DNA of 7,220 bases, taken from Bacteroidota bacterium. Lineage in GTDB: Bacteria; Bacteroidota; Bacteroidia; J057. This document shows positions 1-6,400 of this stretch, in pieces. The first letter of the stretch is position 1, and each line of letters begins with the position of its first letter. The position numbers and the translations under genes were made by a program. The stretch lies in NCBI GenBank assembly GCA_963169475.1, contig CAUJFT010000323.1, forward strand, positions 1-7,220, read 5' to 3'. Under the pieces are notes generated by a model. That model did not search any database. It was not told the origin of the DNA and saw only the letters and a program-made list of their open reading frames with translations.

Positions 1-2103
1 GAAATGGAAAATTCTGTTTGCCTCCGGACCGGTTACCAAAGAACAAGCCAATGATTTGGGTATTACATATTCCGGTTTAGCAGCGTAATAAGCATTGAGT
101 GCGCTATCGTTATTGGCAAAATATAATTTTACTTCTGTTATCAGCCGCTGAACATCTTGGATTGCATCTTTTGCCATGAATTTCCCCGAAACCTCTGCAT
201 TTCCGACAGAGCTTTTCAGGGAAAGCGAAAGTGAGTCGGAGTGATAGCGTTTCAGATTAAAGGCAAAGTCAGAGACTTTAAGTGTTTTTACGGTGTCGGG
301 CTTGGTAAAGACTAAAATAGAGTTCGTCAGCATTGCATTTCCCGCTATTCTGTCGATTTCTTTTCCGGTGAGGCTTAGGTCCACTTTGCCACTATATACA
401 AGGTCTATATCCAATAATTTATATTTTTTAAAATCGAGTTTACGAATATTTCCTTTGACCCTATAAGAGGGATTATCCATATCGGCAAGGTCTATGTCAA
501 TATCAGTATCTACCCGTCCGATTCCATCATCAATCCATGTGTAGCCCTTAATTCTCTTGTTGCTAATCACGATGTCTGCAAAAACGGAATCCATGGGTAA
601 TCCCATAATAGAGGAAGCGGCAATTCGCGCTTTACTCTCTAATTTTAGCCCAGCCCAATCTGTACCACTCCCTTTTACCTTACCATCAAAGTTAAGGTTC
701 TTAGAAAGGCTAAAATTATTGATGATTTTGATAGCATCAAAGTTTAGGTTGTAGGTAGTAATTAGCCCTTCGTAGGTGAGTTCCTTTACTTTTGCTAAGG
801 GTGGGATTTGAAGGTGAATATCTGAAACTACCCTACCCAAAGGAGAATGAATCTCCGTATTTACGAAAAAGTAGTAATGATGTCCCTGAAATGTCCCGTG
901 AAAATCCGATTTTGGGATATTGTCTAAAAATGGAGGTAAAGAGATTTTGGGGAGCAATTCCCTTACGGCTTTACCCGAAACGGTGCCTTCCGATACCGCA
1001 ATATCCAAATTCATTGCTTTGGGGTCGTCCCAGTGTTCAATAGTAGCACTTCCGTTTACTTTAATATCTCCCCCATGCGAGGCGATAAGGTTATAAGCCT
1101 TCAATCCTTTGAGGTTACCCCTCACTTCTCCTTGTGCCAAAACTACTCCTCTAGGAGGAATAGGTGGAATAAAATAATCTAATATTTCAAACTCAAATGA
1201 GGAGGGATTTAAATATACATAGTATTGAGGGGTCTCTCCTCTAACTATCATTTGTAGGGTTTGACTGGGTAATTCTGCGTACGCGCTTAGCTTGGTCTTC
1301 CCCGATTTTAGTGTCAAGTCGCTAACGCTGAAACGCCCTTCCGTGATACACTCTCCTTGTTCATTCAAGGTAGGTTCTGCATCATTGATAACCGTTGCAC
1401 GAAATTCCTCTAAGGTGAATCCGGAATATTCTTCGTTCAGTCTGAGGTCTTTAATGGTAGCTTTCATGCTTTTGTCCTCAAACATCTCAAATCCTGCAAG
1501 AAAGTTTAGGTTCTTTACGCTTATATTGTGATAATTTATTCTTCCGGGTAAAAATACAGACACCTTATCCGATAAAGAATCACGATAGGAAACTTCTCCG
1601 TCTTCTATCATAATATCATTCAGGGTAAAATTTAGCCTCAATGGGCGAGACTTTGGAGAAGGGGTATTCGGTTTTAGTATATCTTCCAATACTTCTATAA
1701 GGTTAAGTTTTCCATTCTTACAAGCGCGGTACAATTGTACCTCTGGCTTAACCAACTCTACCCGACCTATACTAAGCTCCTGAAGAGAGTCGCGCTTTTC
1801 TATAAAATTTCGGATAGTGAAATCAATAAGTTCTATCTCGATGCTTTCTGCCTTTATTACCGGAATGTTTTGTTTGTCATAAAGCACAACCTCTCTCAAA
1901 ATAGCCCAATTCGGTAAGCCAAAATCTACCCCTTCAATTGTAAGTTCAAGCCCCAGATTTTGGGCGATAATTCCTTTGGTGTACTCAATCAGTCGTGTCT
2001 GGACGGGAGGCAATGTAAGACTAAGCCCGATTCCGATGAGCATTAGAATCAGGAAAAGCATCAGCCCGGATACCCAAAAAAATATTTTTCTGACGGTTTT
2101 TAT
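1..2103 (-). CDS. TamB/AsmA-like translocation and assembly module protein, N-terminal part (runs off left edge)
   Basis: The minus-strand frame is open without a stop from 2118 to base 1, giving 701 codons from the proposed start; the C-terminal part lies outside the window. Residues 1-6 are basic (MKTVRK, taking ATA as Met). A single hydrophobic anchor follows at about 7-30, then LPPVQTRLIEYTKGIIAQN and LTIEGVDF, the usual opening of Bacteroidota TamB-like proteins. The remainder is repetitive alternating beta-type sequence without cysteine-rich or catalytic motifs, as expected for a beta-taco/AsmA-like lipid-conduit fold. Known family role: inner-membrane anchored periplasmic protein spanning to an Omp85 partner, in outer-membrane protein assembly and/or phospholipid transport. 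Family members in this phylum are commonly well over 1000 residues, which fits a cut-off gene. The start is unusual: a TAA at 2119-2121 closes the frame and there is no ATG, GTG or TTG before Met15 (2059-2061), which would remove the basic residues ahead of the anchor. If ATA is not used, the start is 2061. Family assignment is from recognition of the N-terminus and overall character. Confidence 0.82.
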   Translation of the reverse strand, partial: MKTVRKIFFWVSGLMLFLILMLIGIGLSLTLPPVQTRLIEYTKGIIAQNLGLELTIEGVDFGLPNWAILREVVLYDKQNIPVIKAESIEIELIDFTIRNFIEKRDSLQELSIGRVELVKPEVQLYRACKNGKLNLIEVLEDILKPNTPSPKSRPLRLNFTLNDIMIEDGEVSYRDSLSDKVSVFLPGRINYHNISVKNLNFLAGFEMFEDKSMKATIKDLRLNEEYSGFTLEEFRATVINDAEPTLNEQGECITEGRFSVSDLTLKSGKTKLSAYAELPSQTLQMIVRGETPQYYVYLNPSSFEFEILDYFIPPIPPRGVVLAQGEVRGNLKGLKAYNLIASHGGDIKVNGSATIEHWDDPKAMNLDIAVSEGTVSGKAVRELLPKISLPPFLDNIPKSDFHGTFQGHHYYFFVNTEIHSPLGRVVSDIHLQIPPLAKVKELTYEGLITTYNLNFDAIKIINNFSLSKNLNFDGKVKGSGTDWAGLKLESKARIAASSIMGLPMDSVFADIVISNKRIKGYTWIDDGIGRVDTDIDIDLADMDNPSYRVKGNIRKLDFKKYKLLDIDLVYSGKVDLSLTGKEIDRIAGNAMLTNSILVFTKPDTVKTLKVSDFAFNLKRYHSDSLSLSLKSSVGNAEVSGKFMAKDAIQDVQRLITEVKLYFANNDSALNAYYAAKPEYVIPKSLACSLVTGPEANRIFHF

Positions 2104-2107
2104 TGTG

Positions 2108-2112
2108 CCTTT
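2108..2112 (-). promoter_or_regulatory. Ribosome-binding site AAAGG ahead of the ATA start of the TamB-like gene
   Basis: On the minus strand AAAGG is followed by the 4-base spacer CACA and then the ATA codon at 2103-2101. This is the only Shine-Dalgarno-like match near the 5' end of the gene. The 4-base spacing equals that of AGGGA before the ATG of the amidase gene in this window. It supports initiation at ATA rather than at Met15, where no comparable site is seen. Confidence 0.45.
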
Positions 2113-2165
2113 ATTGAATTAAATATAGATAAAGTATATATTGATGCTACTTAGTTTAATTTTTG

Positions 2166-2173
2166 CAAAGATA
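2166..2173 (-). promoter_or_regulatory. Possible promoter -7 element of the TamB-like gene
   Basis: The minus strand reads TATCTTTG, matching the Bacteroidota TAnnTTTG -7 consensus, about 60 bases upstream of the proposed start. A TTG box at the expected 19-21 base distance is absent; the nearest TTG (2203-2205) is 29 bases away. This is a half-supported promoter. Confidence 0.35.
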
Positions 2174-2280
2174 GGGGAAAATATTAAGTTTACGCTATAA
2201 AACAATAGAATCTATCAATGAAAATCTCCAAAGGGAGAATACAGAACTGAACCATCAAGCAGATTAGTATCGGAATCGAA

Positions 2281-2340
2281 AGTGAGTAAATTGAAGTATA
2301 TGGCAACTACAATGAAGGCTGATAAACATGAGTGAGTAAA
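2281..2340. repeat. 10-bp direct repeat AGTGAGTAAA, period 50
   Basis: AGTGAGTAAA occurs at 2281-2290 and again at 2331-2340, exactly 50 bases apart. The 40-bp spacer has no inverted ends, so this does not look like a transposon footprint. A regulator-binding pair in the divergent promoter region is possible, but chance is not excluded. Confidence 0.4.
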
Positions 2341-2460
2341 AAAAACGAACACAATATTTTTAGGCGAATATTTGATAATCAATAATTTTATTCGATTAGT
2401 TTCTTACTGATAGGTGCTTATACTCTTTATAGTGGTTTTGTCCTTAATCAAGGAGTTACT

Positions 2461-2532
2461 ATGTTAAAAACTCCCCTTTACGGCTGTACTCAAAGTGCTG
2501 TAATGAATCGTTGTGCTACGGAGATTTTATGA
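2461..2532 (+). CDS. Possible 23-residue leader peptide with strong Shine-Dalgarno
   Basis: The frame begins at ATG 2461 and ends at TGA 2530-2532, encoding 23 residues that start MLKTPLYGCT and contain two cysteines. It is preceded by AAGGAG (2450-2455) with a 5-base spacer, the best ribosome-binding site in the window. Its stop overlaps an ATGA (2529-2532) that opens a 7-codon frame ending at 2552, and the next in-line ATG at 2558 begins the frame of the downstream gene. GGAGTT (2452-2457) can pair with AACTCC (2469-2474), putting the ATG in the loop. A leader peptide or translation-coupled uORF is one reading. A chance ORF or the remnant of a decayed gene is equally possible. The peptide resembles nothing I know. 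Confidence 0.25.
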   Translation: MLKTPLYGCTQSAVMNRCATEIL

Positions 2533-2653
2533 TAAATCTGTTGATTGATTAGTATTAATGTCCAATATAAAATCCAAGTTTGTTCTTTCTTGCTTTAAGA
2601 GAAGGACAAAACAAAATATCCAATTTTTAGGTTTTCTCCGAAATATATACCAA

Positions 2654-3223
2654 ATGTTTTGGAAGTTTTTTTTTCTGGGATACTTCTCTTTATTCTCTAT
2701 GCTATTGGTTGGGCAGGAAATGAATACATCTGCAAACCTTCCGGAGATACTCAAATATCAGTTAAAGGAAAGTTCTTTCCCATCTTTCCAATACCAAAAA
2801 ATCATTTATGATTTAACCCAACGTCCTGTTAAGCCTGAAAGCCACTCCTTTATAGCCGATACGCTGAATAAACAAATTCTTACCGAAACGGATTATGCTC
2901 TTACATACTATGCAGCAAGCCCAAAACTTTCGGATTATTTTACCAAAAGTATAAGTCAAGACACCCTAATCTATACAATAAAACAAGAATTTGAAGCGAA
3001 ATGTCCACTCAAAACTCAAAAAATTCTTAAAAACAGAGCTAATAGGATTGTTTATTGGGAAAGCGAACACAATACCAGTAGCTTCCTATATCACAAAGAA
3101 ATCTGTATTCGCTTGTATTTCGATGAACAAGGTAAATACTCTCATCATTTTCTCAAAGCCTATGTAGAATTGAAGGTTATCCAACAAATATTTCACACGC
3201 TCATCATTGGAGAAAGAAAGTAG
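2654..3223 (+). CDS. Small, probably exported protein of unknown function
   Basis: From ATG 2654 this encodes 189 residues; the frame is open from ATG 2558 (221 residues). I prefer 2654 because its product begins directly with an export signal: MFWK, then the hydrophobic stretch FFFLGYFSLFSMLLVG, then QEMN, with plausible cleavage before Gln. The 32 extra residues from 2558 are basic and polar and would make an unusually long n-region. Neither start has a clear Shine-Dalgarno, which is common in Bacteroidota. The mature part (about 168 residues) is mixed polar/aromatic with one cysteine in the CPLK segment and another in ICIRLYF, ending in a basic IGERK. I see no transmembrane segment after the signal, no lipobox cysteine, no sorting domain and no family motif. 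It is divergent from the TamB-like gene and convergent with the amidase. It is probably a periplasmic or surface protein of narrow distribution. No function can be assigned. Confidence 0.6.
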   Translation: MFWKFFFLGYFSLFSMLLVGQEMNTSANLPEILKYQLKESSFPSFQYQKIIYDLTQRPVKPESHSFIADTLNKQILTETDYALTYYAASPKLSDYFTKSISQDTLIYTIKQEFEAKCPLKTQKILKNRANRIVYWESEHNTSSFLYHKEICIRLYFDEQGKYSHHFLKAYVELKVIQQIFHTLIIGERK

Positions 3224-3258
3224 AATGCTTTATTTCTCTGATAAAACATATTAATACC

Positions 3259-3325
3259 TACTCTACCCGACATATTTTCTCAACAATATAATAATCAATG
3301 ATTTACGTTTTTATCAGGTAGAGTA
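3259..3325. mobile_element. Candidate 67-bp miniature inverted-repeat element with 9-bp target duplication
   Basis: TACTCTACC at 3259-3267 is the exact reverse complement of GGTAGAGTA at 3317-3325. These ends abut an exact 9-bp direct repeat, ATTAATACC, at 3250-3258 and 3326-3334. Direct repeat, inverted end, interior, inverted end, direct repeat, with no stray bases, is the signature of a transposed element and its target-site duplication. Compared over 16 bases, the two ends match at 13 positions, so the inverted repeat continues inward imperfectly. The 49-bp interior has no gene. It lies between two convergent genes, where an insertion would be tolerated. The terminal sequence belongs to no IS family I recognise. 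An alternative is a hairpin whose flanking repeat arose otherwise. A second caveat is that CTCTCTAC just right of the right-hand repeat resembles part of the left end. Confidence 0.5.
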
Positions 3326-3419
3326 ATTAATACCAACCTCTCTACACTTTTGTATCTGGATTTGCAGGCTTAACAAAATAGATTGAGGTTTTATCACAAC
3401 CCATTTACAAGGAGCATAT

Positions 3420-3456
3420 ACATAGAAGCAAAGGGGACAAGCCCTTGCTTCTATGT
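3420..3456 (-). terminator. Hairpin terminator, probably shared by the two convergent genes
   Basis: ACATAGAAGCAA (3420-3431) pairs with TTGCTTCTATGT (3445-3456). After a one-base bulge at A3432, GGG (3433-3435) pairs with CCC (3442-3444), closing a 6-base loop. The stem totals 15 bp and starts 17 bases past the stop of the amidase gene. Neither strand has a real T-tract after the stem, so it is not a textbook intrinsic terminator. It may instead protect the 3' end of the mRNA. No flanking direct repeat is present, so it does not look mobile. Confidence 0.6.
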
Positions 3457-3473
3457 CATTCAAAACGAATTAT

Positions 3474-6400
3474 CTATCGCTTTACTACGAACTTCTGTAC
3501 TTTTTGAACCGGAAAGTCAGCAGATTCCGTAATGAGCAAGTACATTCCTTCTGCGAGGTTCTCTATTGGAATACTTATCAAGACTTCGCTTTCGATAAAG
3601 CTTTCTAATTGAGAAAATACCGTCATTCCGTTAAGATTTACAATTCTGATTTTTAGGTCTTTTATGTCCTCTGTGCTTTCGGGCTTCACTTGTAAAATAT
3701 CGGAAGCCGGATTAGGGAAAAGAGTCATTTCAAGTACTTGTGGCATCGAAGCGGCTATCTCTGTAGTCCCATGCCCTCCCTGAAGTGTAGGGGTTACTGT
3801 TGCTGTAACCTTATAATCTTGTGTACTACTAAATACCCCCGCTGCCGAATAAACCCTAAAATAATAAGTGCCGGCCGGCTTATTGGTGAGGGTTATGGTT
3901 TCAGAAGTAGAACCGCCATTATAAGAGCCGGAGAGATATACACTTGTAAAGGCTTCAAGGTTATAGTCAGCAGGTAGTTGGGTGAGGGTAAAGGTAATGC
4001 TTGCCGTCGAGGTTAGCGTTACCTTAAACCAATCTACATCTGAAGCCGTAGCGCATATTTTTCCGTACTTTGAAGTACCTGCGCTAATAGCAGTAGCAGT
4101 AGTTGAACTATTATTGCTTTCCCAAGCATCATAGCAAGAAGCCAAAGTCGTAAAAGTTCCTACCGCGGTATATCCTGAATATATCCCCGTAGAACATTGT
4201 GTTCTTACTCTGTATTGATATTGTGTAGATGCCAAAAGTCCAGTAAGTTGCCTTGTGGTAGCAGTAGTATTTATTACAGTCCAATTGGTTGCAGCAGTGG
4301 TTTTATATTCCAGAGAATAGCCCGTTGCGCCCGATACGGTTGCCCAGTTTATCGTGGCTACACTTGTAGAAACATTAGCAGTACTTGTCGAAGCCGGAGT
4401 GCTGCATGACAAGGTGTTAAATGATTGTGTTGCCGAAACGGTAGAGCTATTAGAAGAACAATTTGTAGAAATTCTCCAATTATAGGCGGTGCCAGCAGTC
4501 AATCCCGTCAGCGAATAGGTTGTTCCGCTTACAGTTGCCGAACTCCATACGGTAGCCACAGCTGTTTTCCATTGGATAGCATAATTGACAGCACCAGATA
4601 CCCCTCCCCAATTGAGGGAAGCGGCAGTGTATGAAATGGAAGAAGAAGATAGACTACCGGGTGTATTGCAAGGCGGAGCCATAGTAGTAAATGATTGGAT
4701 AACAGAACTACTGGGGGAAGATGTACCCATACAATTTGTTTTTATTTTCCACTGATATTGAGTAGAAGAGGCGAGGCCAGAAACGGTATAGGAGTTAGCA
4801 GTAGAAAGGTAAGAAGTCCAAGAGGTTCCACTTAGTGGCTTAATATCCACAGTATAAGAAATAGCTCCAGCGATTGCATTCCAATTAAGGGTAGCGACAT
4901 TACTAGTAATACCGGAGCTATTGAGCGTAGTAGGAGCAGTACAAGGAGTAAGTGTTGTAAATAAAGGTCCTGCTGCGGGAGTTCCTATTCCATTGGAGCA
5001 GTTGGTTGCTACTGTCCATTGGTATTGAGTGCCGGCACTTAGCCCTATTAGTGCATAACTATTGGAGGTTGGAGTAACAGATTGCCATGCGGTTGAAGAA
5101 ACGGGCTTATATTTTAATGTATAACCGATTGCTCCGGGAATTGCACTCCAAGCGAGATTTGCGGAGGAGGAGGTAATCCCTGAGACACTAAGTCCGCTTG
5201 CATCCATACAAGTAGGAGGAACTACACAAGACCAATTTCCGGTAAATCCCCATGAAACGGTTGCTCCGTCAGAAACAAATCGAAGCGTTAAGCTACCTGT
5301 AGTTCCGGTAACCGTTCCGGGACTATTCGTTCCGGTATAAGACCCGATTAGGGGGGCTGATGTGTTGGGTCCATTATAGATATACATAAAATCGTATCCA
5401 TTTTCCAACCCAAAACTATTAAAGGTCAGACTTACAGCAGTAGCCCCAGCGGGTGCAAGAGTAAATGTCCAATTTTCATTATTCCCATAATTTCCTGTAC
5501 CGCCAGAGTCTGTTATGTTGCCAGCACACGCGGAGGAAGATGATGCCATAGTGGTAAAGTTTGTTCCTCCAGTAAAAGAAGCGGTATTACTGCCACATAT
5601 AGAAGCAACCTGCCAATTATAAACAGTATTGGAGGCTAACCCGGTAAGATGGTAATTGATACTTGTTACCGTAACTTGTGTCCAAGCCGAAGAGGCGTTT
5701 GTTTTATACCTTAGCAAGTAAGCAGAGGCTCCCGTAGCACTGCCCCAACTTAATCTTACGCTATTTGGCGTAATATTTCCAGCGGCTAACCCAGCGGGTG
5801 CGTTACAAGTATTGCTATTATTTACCAGATTATAAAACAATCCCCAATTCCAATTAATTCCGGGATCCGTATGCGTTTGATTTGGATAGTGCTGATGCCC
5901 TTTTATTTTTATTGTGGAAGATAGTACATTCACGCTACTTCCCGATGCTCCGCTATAACAAGTAGTGGGGTTAATATTTCTATCTGTGCAAATATCCCGT
6001 ACTAATGCCGCCGATGAATTATACATAGCAGTAGTGTACCACCCGGTTTGAGATACGAACCCCTCATGTTCTAATCCGATTGTATATGGATTTTCTGAAC
6101 CGACATGCCATGCTTTATTGGTTTCTAAGATTAGCTGCGTTACCTGCCCGTCCGAAGACCTAAGAACATAATGAGCAGAAGCGTTTGCCGCCGGATTTTT
6201 AAGCCATGAAATAGCACCAGAATAACTCCCTTGCGTAGTATGAATCGTAACGGCAGAAATCGTTACTCCATTTCTTGATGAATAATTATTGGAGGCACTC
6301 CATAAAGCGGGGGGATAATCCGCAGACATGGGTTGAGGATTATTACTCCCGTTTGGGTTATATAATTGCTTGCCGTTTGAGATTCCTTGATTAGAGATAT

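Larger units (their letters stand above)
2104..2460. other. Divergent intergenic region without a recognisable gene
   Basis: This gap separates the TamB-like gene (leftward) from the small rightward gene. I see only very short reading frames, such as 10 and 11 codons starting at 2219 and 2301, with no convincing ribosome-binding sites. No tRNA or rRNA-like sequence is visible. It carries the TATCTTTG box on the minus strand, a 10-bp direct repeat, and a loose AT-rich palindrome (CGAATA at 2365-2370 with TATTCG at 2389-2394). It probably holds the promoters of both flanking genes. I could not find a TAnnTTTG box for the rightward gene. Confidence 0.6.

Noticed and set aside
557..1917. Plus-strand open frames opposite the TamB-like gene (557-754, 792-1043, 1292-1531, 1735-1917)
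   Set aside because: They lie antisense to a continuous 701-codon frame with clear family character, show no ribosome-binding sites or protein-like features, and are expected shadows.
2527..2754. Minus-strand 75-codon frame
   Set aside because: It overlaps the start of the rightward gene, has no ribosome-binding site or promoter box, and gives no recognisable protein.
3420..3456. The hairpin as a second miniature mobile element
   Set aside because: There is no flanking direct repeat, the loop is only 6 bases, and its position just past a stop codon fits a terminator.
3738..4634. Plus-strand open frames opposite the amidase gene (3738-3977, 4197-4409, 4425-4634)
   Set aside because: They are the complement of FN3, PPC and sorting-domain coding sequence; their Cys/Arg/Ser-rich translation is an artefact.
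4143..5216. The FN3 region as a DNA-level tandem repeat or CRISPR-like array
   Set aside because: The periodicity is at protein level with diverged nucleotides; there are no short identical repeats with unique spacers.
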